Positions 1-12,522 of a DNA stretch of 64,000 nt are shown piece after piece. Made by a program: the position numbers and the translations under genes. Each line of letters begins with the position of its first letter. The first letter of the stretch is position 1. The notes beneath the pieces are model-generated. The model had not been told where the DNA came from. It was given only the letters and a program-made list of their open reading frames with translations, and searched no databases. Origin of the DNA: Taiwanofungus camphoratus (Eukaryota > Basidiomycota > Agaricomycetes > Polyporales > Taiwanofungaceae); contig CP021231.1 in the NCBI GenBank assembly GCA_003999685.1, positions 620,001 through 684,000 of the forward strand, read 5' to 3'.

Positions 1-67
1 GCCTGTACCGTAAGCAGCGATGAATCAAGATGCTGCGCAAAGAAGCTGGGCCTACCCGAGGCCCGTC

Positions 68-484
68 CTAGAAGCGAAAGGTCATGGGACCGATCCGAGG
101 TCCGACCGATAAGATATGCGATGAAAGAAATTGTATCAATGATGGCATGAAACAACAGACAGTAATTATTATACAGGAATGATGTTCAACATGCTGCCAC
201 TGGCAGTGGATGAGCTCAGCCGTGAAGATTGGGATTGACCACCTGAAATGGTCTGAAATTGTGACCTGCCAACCCACTGTCAACGCCTGGCTCTCTGCAT
301 CATTCAACGCAGAATAGTCTTTGGGATTGTTCTGGAAAATTTCAGTAAAGAACCTAAATAATGGTGTGTCAGTTGAATGCCATCGAAGCAGAGACTGGAC
401 GTACATTTTGAGATAATCTTCCTCCCATGTTACTCCATGAGCGTGATCATCCTTGTGAACTGCGTTGAGTAGTAAGTAAGTCAA
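68..484 (-). CDS. Unrecognised ORF fragment, possibly part of a spliced gene
   Basis: An open frame of 138 codons runs leftward at the window edge. I do not recognise the product. The first half looks protein-like, with mixed charged and hydrophobic residues such as WEEDYLKMYVQSLLRW. The middle contains a possible short intron (donor GTGGGT, acceptor TTTCAG, near 230-265), after which the frame looks poorer. It could be the 5' part of a gene that continues left of the window, or a relic. Nothing in the neighbourhood suggests a function. Confidence 0.2.
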   Translation of the reverse strand: MTYLLLNAVHKDDHAHGVTWEEDYLKMYVQSLLRWHSTDTPLFRFFTEIFQNNPKDYSALNDAESQALTVGWQVTISDHFRWSIPIFTAELIHCQWQHVEHHSCIIITVCCFMPSLIQFLSSHILSVGPRIGPMTFRF

Positions 485-1559
485 AACACTAGTACTGGAT
501 GAAGCTTCAAAGGATGTTCAATAGAGATTAGAAGGAATGGATGGCACCAACCTGCCAGAGGTCAGAGCAAGAGATTATGCTTGGGATGTATGGACTGAAT
601 TGCGACAGAATTCCAGACATCGCTGTTGCGCTGCTGTCACGGTGAACTTGAATCGAACAAGTGCTTGTATTTGTGCATGTTTGTTTTAGTGGCTGCTCAC
701 CAGTAACGGAAAGACTGAAGTTCACGACAAGGCTTTTGATTTTATTACTACTGTACAAATTGGAAAATAAATTCATGCCATGGAGATCACATTTGTTTCT
801 GCTCACTCTGACTTCCCCACTGGCAAATGGCCTGTACTATCAACAAATATAACAAAAGCCGTTACTGCCTACTTTATTATGAGATTATTACAATTTATGT
901 TGTGCCACGGTGCGACGAATGGTGCTAGCTTTTCTGTTACAATGAGCTGCAGATCTCATGATGTAACCCCCGGGCTGAAGCGGGCAGCAGTGAGGGCTGA
1001 TTGAGGGCCATACAAGCACTGCTTCAGTATTGCACGCTCAGCATGTGATGAATGCCGTGGCTGCAGCAGCCATGCCAGGCTGAAGTATCTGGGCGCATTC
1101 GCCTTCTCACGGCCTGGAATCGACCCGTTCAACACCCCGAAACCACACTGGAGATACGGGGCCGTTCCGATGACTCTGACCTGGCCTGATACCAGAGCGT
1201 GTCCAAATTACAGACACGGGACTTATGTGGGCCCGATTCACGCCACCATTTTGACCGTTCCCACCCTTTTCGTCCTATGATTTTCCGGTACCAGCCCATT
1301 TTGGCCGTGTAGTAGTAGATTAGTGTGTAATGTCAACCTTGATTATTTAGGACTAAAATAGTGATAATTAGTGGTCCATTAGTAAATTTAGTAGCATTAG
1401 TGTGGTGTAAGAAAAAATTAGCGGAGGAAAAAAAGTGATAGTACAGTAACTGCTTATTTAGTACTAATTATAAAGAGCAGTTCTTCCTGATGATTCGAGG
1501 CAAAATCAGGAGAACGCATCAGTATCGGTAAGCGGATTAGTTGCTAGGTTTTGGTATCA
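485..1559. other. Non-coding stretch, nothing recognised
   Basis: Short overlapping frames only, none protein-like. The part from about 1300 to 1480 is AT-rich and repetitive in feel (many TTAGT and TAGTA words), unlike the flanking GC-rich DNA. I see no RNA gene or clear repeat. Confidence 0.4.
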
Positions 1560-2567
1560 AAATAACCCTTGCGTTGCAGTGGGACGTACGGGTAGTGGGA
1601 AGGTAGCAGTATGATCTACCTTGGAACAATGACTGACACTGTCTTAGAGTTCGTTGACATTGTCTCTGTTACGGTGCATCATTACCAAAGGCAAGATTTA
1701 CTTTGATGGACTTCCTACCAACACAATCAATCTGGATGTGCTCCGGTCAAAAGTCACTATCATCCTTCAAGTGGTACGTAGATCGCGTTAGGCTCCGTGT
1801 ACGCAGATTCATACCTTGTATGCAAGCCTGAACTTCTAAGCGGGACTTTGCACGAGAACTTGGACCCGTTTCAACAGTATGATGATGCCATTCTGAATGA
1901 CGCCTTACGCGCCGCCGGACTCTTCTCTTTGCAGAGTGAGATGGATGAAAGCTGCATCACCTTGGATAGTCAAATATTGGGTGGAGGGGGAATTTGTCCG
2001 TTGGTCAGCGGCAAATCTTGGCGCTGGCTAGAGCCATCATCCGACAGAGTAAACTGCTGATATTAGACGAAGGTTAGAGATGCAGTACTGAGATTTGAAA
2101 AGTCATTAACGCCTTTGATTAGCGACATCTGCCATCGGTGAGTCCCAGCATAGTCAACTGGAAATAATGGATTGACTGCAAACCAAGATTACGCAACGGA
2201 TGCCATCATTCAAGGAACACTACGTAGAGAGCTGAACAAAGACGTGACGCTTTTGACTATTGCACATTGTTTGCAGACGATCATGGACGCCGACAAGATC
2301 GTAAGTGAGACTCATCCTATCATGATGTACATAGGCTTATAGTGCATGTACTTCACTGCTTTGTATGTAGTTGGTCCTTGATGCAGGGCGGAACGTATGT
2401 TTAGTCGGATTTGAGTGCTTTGCATAATGGCTGACGTGAATGCAGGTGGAATTCGGTACACCGCGCGAACTGTTGAAGGATGAAAATTGCAGGCTCAGGG
2501 CACTCGTAGACGAGAGTGGAGATAAGGAAGTATTATATGCTATGGCTCAAGGGGCAACCGTGTCTTA
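1560..2567 (+). pseudogene. Remnant of an ABC-C (MRP/YBT1-like) transporter, second nucleotide-binding domain
   Basis: This is the C-terminal nucleotide-binding domain of a multidrug-resistance-protein-type ABC exporter. A Walker A motif (GRTGSGK) lies near 1585-1605. It is followed by the GKIYFDG stretch, PELLSGTLHENLDPF (about 1830-1870), the signature region read as LSVGQRQ (about 1995-2015), a Walker B LILDE (about 2055) and a C-terminal EFGTPRELL segment ending at a stop near 2567. Introns are evident, for example just before PELLSG and at GTAAGT near 2302. It looks dead: one base seems to be missing just before the signature, so the frame shifts there; the H-loop His-Arg has become His-Cys; and no membrane domains or first NBD lie upstream. 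A small sequencing error at the shift is possible, but the missing front half argues for a relic. Confidence 0.8.
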
Positions 2568-2999
2568 AAGTCATGTATTCACCCTTGTTTCAAGTGGGGC
2601 TGGCCATCGTCGATCCAGATAAAATGACAATTTGATTGTGGTTCATTGCGAGGCATTTACTTCTGGCTCACGGCTATCTCCTTGTATACTAAACAAATAT
2701 CTTGTTAAATCGGGAGGACTAGTAGAGTTGTGTCTTGAACGCGAATCCAACCGCAGATGCAGAAGTCCGAGACGTGAGTCAACATCTAGTCTCGTTATCT
2801 AACTAGAGTCAAGGATCGCCCAAATATTAGATGGGTAGATGCCAAGAGTCAGAAGTTTCCAGAACCAAATGCGACAGCATTTCCCGAGAAGCATAGTGGG
2901 GCGTTGTGGAACATTTCGTCGCTACGAACAAATGTTACCACCTCAGGCACTAAACCAATACCTACTACACCGTTCATTGGAATTGGACGAACGTTATCC
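2568..2999. other. Intergenic, nothing seen
   Basis: No protein-like frame, repeat or RNA gene is visible between the ABC remnant and the end of the carboxylesterase gene. The two converge, so this stretch holds the 3' ends of both. Confidence 0.4.
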
Positions 3000-5378
3000 C
3001 TATTGCTCTCCGAAAATCAAGCCTAGCTGCGATTGTATGAAGTCACATTGAGCAACTCGGTATGGCTGAATAGACTCCGTGAAGTTAAGGATAACCTCGT
3101 TATTGCCGGTGTAAGGTGGCCATTCCACAAGTGCGCCCTCGTAATTTGGATTGCCTGTCCAGGCTAACGATGTCCATCGACTGATGACTTCGCGAGTCAT
3201 CGCGACCTGGCTTGCCGTCAAAGGCTGATATAGGTTGTCCGTCTCTGCCGTGGCGAAGACCCAATACAGCTCATCGGCGTGACAGACTTGACCAGGACAA
3301 GTAGCGGGGTTGGCGGTCATCGGCGAGCCGAGTCCCACGCCAAATTCGACCTTATAGGCATTTCCGGGATTCGTGGTGTTGGTCTCGAGAGAAGAAAGAT
3401 ACAGCATTGGACAGTGCACGTAGTAATCAGTCATGAGCTGGGCCAAGGTGAGGACGGCGCCGGAGATGCCATCCTCTGAAGGAGCAGTCTGGTACGGATA
3501 GAGTGTCGTTTGGTTGAGAATCCTTTCAGCCTCAGTGTCATTGAACCACAGCAAGAGACTGTTGGGGAATACGGATGCCGAAGAGTTCGGAGCAATACTG
3601 GTGGGAAGAAAATAGCAATACTCGCATTGGTTACTGGCCCATATCGTTGGCACTCGGGCATAGACACCGTCCTTGATGCTCGAAGCAATGTCGGTGAGGA
3701 CATAATCACCATCAACTGCAATGTCCCATGATAGGCCGAGTTTATAAGATGTCATTGCAAGGTCAAGGGCGGGAAGATCCCTGACACAGTCAGCCACTGT
3801 TTCATCGAACGTTGTGGACGAGTTGGGGGCGCAACCAAGCGCCTTGGCAAGCGTGAGGGATGTGTTCAGAGCTAGTGCGGGTGAGAAAAAGGGATCACTG
3901 GTGCCAAAGTCAGACTCCAATACTGCAGCACCTGTTTAGATAATGAGGTGAGTGACATGAACATAGCGAAGGTGAACAAACGCTCTGATACTTACTGAAG
4001 AGTCCATCCGTATATGCAGGATTTGTTCCGAGTAGATATCTGGTCATGGTACCCCCTGCTGATTCACCGAAGATAAGGACCCTTGTTGGCTATGGATCAA
4101 TAGTGAGATCACCAAAGTTCGCCTCACAATATTTTTTTGCACTTACATCACCACCGAAAGCTTCGATGTTGTCCTGGACCCAATGCAAAGCAAGTAATAC
4201 ATCCTTCAAAGCGGCATTGGAGGCATTGAACCAGCCAAGAGCATTTAAACGATAATTTGGTGTGACCAAGACAACACCCCCATAAGAGACGAGGTTGGTG
4301 CCATCATAAACATTTGAAAGAGAATTGCCGACGAAGCCGTCAGTGGTCATGTTGTAGGGAAATGGCCCGCTATCGCCGGTATTGAGAGCTCCTCCATGGA
4401 CTATAGCAGGTGATTAAGATACCGGACTCACAGTTGAGATATGGATAGACCTACTGAAGAACATGACTGGAAGCTTCTGTGCGTTGTCATTTGACCCTTT
4501 CCCTGCATTTACAACAGGAGAATACACGTTCAATTGGAGGCAATCCTCCGCCGAGTATGACAGATGACCATTGTCCGCATCTGGAGGCTTTTCCCGTACA
4601 CGAATTAGGTTTTGTTCGCGAGGGCGACGGAAATTCTAACCTGCGCACATACAGGGCCATACGCGAGAGCAGACCTGACGGTATCAGGAGACACTTGCAA
4701 TGGAACTGGTGGCTGGAATCTGGCACTTCCTGCAGGAGATTCTGCGTACTTAATCCCAAGAAATCTGAAGCTGAATTTGTCACGGAAGCCAGATAGTATG
4801 CCTGCCGAATTTGTTGATAGTTGGATCTGGCGGGATGTGTCATATGAAGTGACATTGGATCGGGTGAGAGGCGCCGAGTTGGTGCAAAGGACCGGTAAGC
4901 GTTCATTCAAATCGATTGAACTGGAATCGAACGAAGAGTACGTGGAACCTGGAGTGAAGACGGAGCAGGCGGCGGCTCCTAGTGAAAATAAAGTGGTTTG
5001 TTCGGGGGCAACAACCGGTCATCCCATGTACTCACCTTCACCAGCGACCCATACCTGTTGTGTAAAATCAAGCCCGACACCATGCCTTTCAGACATGAGG
5101 GCCACAGACAAGTTAGCTGCAGTGAATCCAGTTCCATTTGGAGGCGAAAGCAAGGACTCTTCGAGCTGAGCGCAAGCCACATATGCTTGTGAGCAAGTGA
5201 AAGTATTCTTCAAATACAGCGCACTAGCACGGTTCGGATTCGATGGATTTAGATCATTGTTAGAGACAATAACGACGCCCGTATCCGAATATGCCCGCGA
5301 CACATTAGCAATCTGCGAAGCAATAACAGAACGGCCTAGCAGGGCGAATACTTGAACCAGTGAAACTATGTTGACCAT
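3000..5378 (-). CDS. Secreted type-B carboxylesterase (alpha/beta hydrolase), six exons
   Basis: A COesterase-family hydrolase of about 697 residues that would cleave ester bonds of lipids or other esters outside the cell. Exons read as 5378-5036, 4978-4641, 4587-4455, 4400-4147, 4089-3996 and 3931-3000; phases agree at every junction. The start has a hydrophobic signal peptide (MVNIVSLVQVFALL). Family marks in order are FRFLGIKYAESPAG, the SAEDCLQLNVYSP segment, the oxyanion HGG, the nucleophile elbow GESAGG (near 4040), and a C-terminal CHADELYWVF with the likely catalytic His. Several N-glycosylation sites (NTS, NSS, NQT) fit secretion. The roughly 115 residues before the catalytic core are longer than in many relatives. 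Substrate is unknown. Family assignment is firm; exact exon borders are by eye. Confidence 0.9.
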
Positions 5379-5421
5379 GCTGAAAAGATGTGCTCAACTT
5401 TGATCCAAGTCACCATTGCTC

Positions 5422-5431
5422 ATATATATAA
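5422..5431 (-). promoter_or_regulatory. TATA-like box of the carboxylesterase gene
   Basis: The sequence TATATATATG on the minus strand sits about 45-53 bases upstream of the carboxylesterase start codon. This is a plausible core promoter position for a fungal gene with a short leader. It is a simple sequence and could be chance. Confidence 0.3.
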
Positions 5432-6268
5432 CTCAAGACACACGTACATGTCTCCGTCCCGTCTGGCACCTGATGTTAATGTTATATATCGGTAAAAGAA
5501 CGTACTGCCTTCTATTGCATTAATGCCTCCTGCGTTCATCTCTTTATGAGCACGGTGAATCACCTGCCTAGCTACAAGGGGGGATCGTGTAGTCGGTCCG
5601 CTCTTGAGTCTATAGGTATGATCGTCACGCCACCACTTCAGCATCCCGGTTTGAGAAATATGCTGTCGACCTCTGGTCATTTGACACATGCGCTATACTT
5701 GGGAGCACACTCTTGATTATTCTGGTCCTTTGTGGAAGTAATAAAATCTCTTCCCGCCCGTGTTGTAATGTGCAATTCACCTGCATAACTCCGGATGGCT
5801 GTGATCATGTCATCTATCGACCACGGCTCGCCGTGCACCCGAAGCCTTGTCGCCTCAGCGATTGAGCCTTTGTGCTCGTAGAGCGTTTAGAACTTTGATG
5901 AGGTGCATTCAGACCTCTTATACAATGCAGGAGTGGGGTAGATTGGCTGTAGACTCGAGAATGATTCAAAAGATCTTCATTGTTCTCGTTCAACGTTCAA
6001 TCATGCGACATCGAGATGACAGGTCGGCGACTGCCGCAAAGTTCGGAGAGCATGTTCACATTGCCTGTTCACCTGTTCCAATCGATTTGACCTGCTACGT
6101 GTCACTGAGGCTACTTATATATCAAGCAAATGAGGTATGCACACAGTCGATTACATTTCCTTTCTGCAAATTGTAATAGCAATGCTTAGAAGGAAAAACT
6201 GACATTCAGCGAACGACCAGGTACGCCCGTCGGTCCTGTTCAACTAATAAGAATCATAAGTGGTACAA
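5432..6268. other. Intergenic, nothing recognised
   Basis: About 840 bases upstream of the carboxylesterase and downstream of the CHAT gene. The frames present are short and not protein-like. No repeat or RNA gene was seen. Confidence 0.4.
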
Positions 6269-9099
6269 TTATACTCCTGTATGTATATATGTCGCCCAAC
6301 GGCTGGACGGAACACCACGAATACGGAGTTCGTTAACAGCCTTGTCCAATGCATAGGGGATATCGTCCTCATTGACGGCTTGATCGAGGCCATCCCTGCC
6401 AGTGAACAAAGTCTCATATATAGTCTTGGTTATCTCGGGGCCGTCTTTATCATTCATTGACCTACATTTGATGACATTTTTGGAGAAATAGAGCAGGATC
6501 GAACCAAGTCACATACCACAACGTTCCGACCACACTTCTGAACCCAACATACAGCATTGTTGCCGCAAGGTGTATTTCTTGGTCGGGTAAGTTCTTGTCG
6601 CCCATGGCTGACTCGCACGCGCTGAGGATCGCCAAAAATCCTTTGGACACGCGCATTCCCAACATGCTAGCAACGGTCAATTCTCCGTCAGAACACACAA
6701 AGGCGCTGCTCAATGGATTTTCCGGGTGCTGTTTACCATGGCAAGCAAAGTGGACGACAGAGGCATCGACAATATTCTGGAGAACCTGGATGACTGTGAC
6801 ATTAACATTGGCTGCAGCAATCGGCGCCAGCCCTCTTTGCTCTACTGAACGATTTCCGTGCCTCCCAATGTGAAGCAGGATAGAAGGTGGTATCAAGCGC
6901 TCTGCAATTTCCAACTCTCGTAATGCGTGAGGCAGGGTAACATATCCAGGAACATTTGGTTGCGCAACAAGGAGGACACGGAGTTCACGCTTCTTGAGGC
7001 GAGGATTAAGAGTCTTACGCGCATTCAGCAATGCAGTAAGCGTCGGTGTGTATGACGAGACAAAATATTGCGAGAGGAACTCGTCCTGTGAATGAAATCC
7101 GGCTGCATGAATGGGAAGGAATCCAAATATTCCTGTTGCACACCACCACAAGCGAGGGCGTTCATAACCAGTTGCTTTCTGTTGGGGAAGGACAACTCAA
7201 GAGGAGGATATCAAGACACGGAGACATCCCACTTTCCTGAGACCCCAGTGCTGTAACAACAGGACTGACAATATCCTTCCATAATCTTGCTAGTAAGTCA
7301 TCGTACGTAACTTTGCGCGATGAGAATTGTATGTGCCTATCTGTATCCTCAAACTCAGTGTCTTCAGTGAAGTCATGAGACTCGCTACCTCTTCCACGGA
7401 ATCTGGTGAATAAACCTATCAGCGTCCGCAACCCACCGATACTGACTCTTGGTAGTAAAACGTGCATCGGCGAGGATGAAGGTGCTTTTATGACAATTGC
7501 AGAACATCCGATCCTGGAAGCCAGGAGAACGACAACAGGGCCTCTCTCGGCGACATGCATGAGCTCACTTGCGGATGTCTCGAGGAAAATGTGTCGGAAT
7601 CCAGGAACTTCATTGCAGACTTGAACGAGATCCTCCTCGAACTGTGCGTGAAGTCTGCGACATCTGCTTGCCGCTGCTCTCAACTGCATCTCTGACAGTG
7701 GGAAGACCTGATCGAGCTGTGCTCCTACATTTGCCCCGCTGATCAAATCCGCTGTCTTAATGAGACGAGTGGAGCGTTGAAACATAGGCAAACCCTCGAA
7801 TGGTGAACCGATACGGGAGCCATATCCCCACATAAGCCCACGAGCGTACTCCAGAATCTCCAAGGCACGAGCAGGCCCTTCTTCTTGCAATGCATAGGCT
7901 GCCGCGTCACAGGCTAGATCTGTTATGCCATCTCTCCTCATACCCTGGAGGAAAATGTTCAGATGAGGGGAGAAAAAGTACAATCGTTTAATGAGGTGAT
8001 ATGTAGACGTGTACGCCAGGGTCTTCATTTCTTGTAAGTCATATGTGGTGGACAACATGATCCAGTGTGAAGCGGCAGATATCCTATCAACCGGGCGCGC
8101 TGTCGGATCATCAATAATGCGCTCGAAAAGTTCGGCTGCCTTGTCAAGATCGTCGCTGTTGTGGTTAAGTCCATATCTACGAGCGCATAGCAAGGCGAGG
8201 TCCAAACTGACATTGCTGAGAACTCGAGAACTTCTACTTTGTACAGCGTTATTCAGGAATGCAATCGCCTCATCCAGATCGTTGACACGCTCCTCTCCCG
8301 AGTGCTGAATACGAGCAAGCAAGGACCGTCCAAGACTGGCAAAGAGTGGTCCTCTGGACACGTCGTCCGGCGAACACAAGCTGAGCGCTTTTCTAGAGAG
8401 TGTTTCCGACTCCGCAAGGGCGCAGACACCCCCAAGTTGCTTGTAGTGGCTTGCTAGAACATCTGCGAGTCGTTGGAGAGAAATGATATGCACAGAAGGT
8501 ATGCTCAGCAGCCCTCGGAGGATTGCAACCGCCTCTATCAGGGACTGCAGGCAGCTTGCTGATTCGTGCTTCTGGACCAGAGCGAGAGCCAAAAGTAACC
8601 GACAGGTGACTTTGGTATGTGTTTCAAGATCAAGTCCTAATTTTAGTACTTCACGGTACCACGCAATAGCTCTGTCGATAGAAGTACGCCTTTTTTCGAG
8701 GAGAAAGTGAGCATGATGCGCTCTAGCAAGGTTGAGGAAGGCCTGCGGTTGCCTGTCATCGCCATTGGGCAAAAGGCCAATTCCCTCCGAGAATGATTCC
8801 ATAGCATAATCGATGTCGTCCTGCCCGCCTAACCGTCCTCGGGTAGATTGCATGATATACAGGGTCCCCAAGTTTTCCAATACAAGATAACGACCTGAAT
8901 GGCCAGATACAAGGCCATCAAGTACTTGGCGATGCAGAGAAATTGCGTTCTCCAGAACATCTTCGAGATCATCACCAAAGGAACTATATGCCTGATTCGC
9001 TGACTCGAAGATCGCTTCTATATCTGAAGACGATGGATATTAGCATTTGGTCTGCCAGTGAACGTTGGATCGAGAGAGCAAACCTTTGATTTCATTCAT
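6269..9099 (-). CDS. TPR-repeat protein with C-terminal CHAT (caspase-like) domain
   Basis: A predicted protein of about 885 residues. Exons read as 9099-9084, 9023-7233, 7174-6517 and 6461-6269; the total is divisible by three. The N-terminal two thirds is helical TPR-like sequence, with repeated units such as AIAFLNNAVQSR and AAELFERIIDDP. The C-terminal part is a CHAT domain with the His of HFACHG (near 6735) and the Cys of SACES (near 6625), the expected protease dyad, ending in RGVPSSRWATYIHTG. CHAT proteins are related to caspases and separase. Prokaryotic members serve in defence and cell-death pathways; fungal TPR-CHAT proteins are numerous and mostly uncharacterised. The third exon is joined by a short intron using GTGGGA and AAAG; without it the frame breaks. 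The start depends on a 16-nt first exon and is the least certain part. Confidence 0.85.
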
Positions 9100-9482
9100 T
9101 TTTTTCCTGCTGCCAGAATAGGTCTTCCAGTTGCGTGACAACGACAATGGTAAGTGGTGCCAGTGAAGGTGGTATCATTCTTATCATGAGCATTTGCCAG
9201 AAGGATCATCTGCGCGTCTATCCACCGACGTATCGGGTAGGACCAACTCAGAAGAGCGCTCACCGAAACATTTACATCGGCTGCTCCTCAGCCCGAGTGC
9301 TTGAACGGCGCTCGGGACCCTATGCAAGTTAGGCTAACGAATTGATCTCGGAAACGAGTTCGTTGAGCGATGTGCGGCGATGTGATCTTTCTAAGGCAGC
9401 AAAACGTGTGCATGAAAGCACTCATGCATGGCACTACACCTTTACAATACATTTGTTTGCATAATATCTGCACTTCAGCTCA
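9100..9482. other. Intergenic, nothing seen
   Basis: This stretch lies between the start of the CHAT gene and the stop of the eIF2D gene. It presumably holds the CHAT promoter. No protein-like frame was found. Confidence 0.4.
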
Positions 9483-11923
9483 TTACTTTTTCTTCTTTTC
9501 CGCCGACAAGTCAGCGCTCTCGATCCACTTCTTTGGTACTCCTTTCGCGACGAGGTGATCGGTGACGGCCTTGATCTGCTTGCCCTGCACCATCACCTCC
9601 ATATCCGACGTCTTTCCCGGTATCGGAGACACTATCCGTATCACGTATATCAGCACGCCGGTCGCTAAACGGGCACAAAACGAGAGGCAGCTGACCCGAC
9701 GTGGAACTCGCACATATCCTCCGGAGCTCCTCCGCGAGATCGTCTGCGCCCAGGAAGAACGGCTCGAATCCCGTGACGAGGGTGGATGCCTTGCGGCCCT
9801 GGCGGATCTTGACCATGACTTGAACGGGCTTGAGCTGGCCTTTCCTGCATGGCAAATCAGAGAAACGTGAAGAGTCAATGCAGACCCAAAGGCCCGGTAT
9901 GTATGGGGGCACCCACTTCCTGACAACATCGCGCCCTTCGGCCCGTATCTCGTACCAGCTCTGCATGTGGCCCTGCAGGCGGCCAAGCACCTCCTCGCGC
10001 TTCAGGAACTCCACGCCGTCCTCGTGTTTGTTTGTGATGGCGGCGAGGAGCGTGGCGTCCTCGCCTACGTTGATGTACTGCTGCTCCTGGGCGTTGACGA
10101 GGTTCTTGGAGGAAATGTAAGCGTTGAGCAGCATCTTGAGATCGGGCAGCGTATACAGCTCTGATGTGCTGCAGAGATGTCAGGCAGGCTCGTTCATAGT
10201 GCCGGCACGGTCAGAGTGGATAAACACCCACTCTTTCTCCACCGCGACAAACCAGCCGACAGTGCTGCCGAGTGGCTTCCAAAGCTCGGTTACTTGTATC
10301 TCGCCCCTTTTCTTTTCCTCGGCTTCCTTCTCCTTCCGTTCCCTATCCCCGGCCTTCTGGAGTCTTGTTTCGACATCCTTAACGGTGCGGTATGGTCGAT
10401 GTTCAGCCACGGCAGTGTGGGCCGGGAAAACAGCTACTTTTCGCTTAATATTCAGAATAGAAAGAAGGAAGAATATAGCACAAACCAGCAACCACGACAT
10501 CGCCGCCTTTCGCGTCCTTGAGTTTGATCAGCCCCTCTTTCGCGCAGGCCTTTAGAAACGCCTTGACAGACTTGTGCGTCGAGTGTTTCGCGTCGAGTGT
10601 GCTTGCGTCTGGATGCGCAGGTCGTGCAGGAAGGATATAAGAGCTCCAGAATGTCGAGGCGGAGATGGGGAAGGCAGAGGGTGGAAGGGAGGCGAGCGTG
10701 GTAGACAGCGCTTGCAGGAGCGCCTCGTGCAGGTGATGAGACATTTCTACAGATATACGGTGAGTCCAGATGATTTTCGCAACGTAGGCAGACAGATCAT
10801 CGTATCGATTCCAGGGCAGACGTGTAATCTACATGTCCGAGAGCGCGTGAATGCAGACGACGTACCTTCAGGTGTTATTGCCGGATCCCGTTCGACCGCT
10901 GCAGATGTGCCACCCTCTGTGCCTTGGGCAACACCGTCAAGTACCGAGGATGCCCCATTCGCAGCGGTCCGTGCGTGTTCGCCGTTCGCCGCAGGGATGC
11001 TCGACCCGGCACCGCCCTGCTCTTGCACATCCTCTTCGCCAGAGCTTTGGTCTACATGACCGACATCGCGCTCGTCACCGGCAGCACCCCAGGCCCGCGG
11101 CGCGGGCACGTCCGCCCGCCTGCTGGCGCCCATCTCCCACAGCGCGTCCTTCCAAGTGTGCAGCACGTACACCGCCTTGCCTTTCACGTCGCGCTCCGCC
11201 GCCGTCGCCGCCTGCACGAGCGTGGCGCCCGGCACGGCCATGCGGCCCACCGCGAGCGGGTAGCCGCGCGCGCCGCTGTGGTACTGCGTGATCGCGACGG
11301 GCTCGCCGGGCGCGAGGGCGGGCGAGTGCTGCACGACTTGCGTGGGGGAGAGGGGGGGCAGGTGAGCGCGCGGCGGGCGTGCGGGGAGGGGGGCGCACTG
11401 ACCTCCGGGGATCATGAGATCGGCGCCGTTGACGAGCTTGGGCACGACGGCCGCGGGCGTGGAGAGGAAGGGGAGCAGATCGGGCCGCTTCCAGAGGGTG
11501 TATACTGTCGATACGGGTCAGTGCGGGCGCGCGGTGGCGGATCTCACATGGCTGACCGGTCGGGATGAGATCGTCTGAGCCCTTCCCCACTGAGAACCAG
11601 AGAGGATCGCCTTCCGGCGAGAAGTAGGCTACCTAGAATATGGCTGTATCCAGCGATCACTTCAGCCCCTAAGACTTATGTATCTTACTCCTGGTTCGTC
11701 CAAGTGGGTGCTAAATTTCTGCGAAAGCAATCCATCAGGTACGAGCAGGTCTCCCTCGTCCGCCTGCAGTGCAGGGAATGTCTGGAGCACACGCTGCTTG
11801 AGCTTCCGTCGGTCGGAGCTCCTGAGTGGTGCTGTGTTCGATGTCAGATCTACATGAAGGTGCTTCAGAATACACTGAGAATACACCTGATGTCTTGAGC
11901 TCAGCTAATGGTTTTTTAAACAT
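9483..11923 (-). CDS. eIF2D: Translation initiation factor eIF2D (ligatin / Tma64)
   Basis: eIF2D can deliver initiator tRNA without GTP and helps recycle 40S subunits after termination. The gene starts MFKKPLAELKTS at 11923 and is cut by several short introns. Domains in order are an N-terminal DUF1947-like part (APLRSSDRRKLKQRVL), a PUA domain (about 11370-11130; AITQYHSGARGYPLAVG), an acidic linker, a winged-helix segment (about 10745-10480; FWSSYILPARP), an SWIB/MDM2-like region (about 10170-10000; LKMLLNAYI) and a C-terminal SUI1 domain (about 9850-9500; VQVMVKIRQGRKASTLVTG), ending in a lysine tail. All domains usual for the family are present, so it should be functional. Intron borders were not all fixed. 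Confidence 0.92.
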
Positions 11924-12089
11924 GACGGACGTAGGTGAAGAGGCTATCTAATATATCGACTAAAAAGGCAGTTGCAGTACTTACCACTTCGATCACGTGC
12001 GCTGGTAACGTCTGTCGATTAGATTTTCCTTCGAAATCTGGAACTCATGGTACATCGAGACTACTCACAAAAATGCCAAAGCCCTTCAT

Positions 12090-12257
12090 TTAATCCTTCA
12101 GGTTCAAATTGTACTTGGAAAGGCGGAAGCGGGCAAGAAGAAGACAAACAACGACAAGCACCAAGACTATGATTATGTGACAGTATGTCACAACACCTTC
12201 AGTTCCCTGTTTACGTATGTGCTCAGTCACGAGTTGGAATGAGTCCACGGGCATCAT
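12090..12257 (-). CDS. Possible small single-pass membrane protein, unrecognised
   Basis: A frame of about 55 codons from a double ATG (12257) has a polar N-terminus and one strong membrane helix (HIIIVLVLVVVCLLL) followed by a basic, short C-terminus (RFRLSKYNLNLKD). An in-frame upstream ATG at 12293 would add 12 residues. It lies between two co-oriented genes, in a gap of about 600 bases. Such peptides can be subunits of membrane complexes, but I cannot name a family, and a chance frame is possible. Confidence 0.3.
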   Translation of the reverse strand: MMPVDSFQLVTEHIRKQGTEGVVTYCHIIIVLVLVVVCLLLARFRLSKYNLNLKD

Positions 12258-12522
12258 TTTATCGCTATAGATGAGTATACATGGAGTATACATAGATTAC
12301 AAGAAGCTTCCAGTAATACACTGTCCTGACCCTCATCCACCCTGTATCGCGAGCATCCGTGAAAGCCGAACAAGATACAATCTGCAAGTGTTGCCGTCAA
12401 TTTTTGTCGCAGTCCCAAGAGCACGGTGTCGCTGAGCGAGTGCAACGCGAGAAACGCTCCGCGGAGCGCGCGGGGCCTACCGTAGGCGCAGCCGACGGGC
12501 CCGGCGGCCGGACAAAACACGC

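Noticed and set aside
3279-5192. Plus-strand frames inside the carboxylesterase region
   Set aside because: Antisense shadows of exons that encode clear hydrolase motifs on the minus strand.
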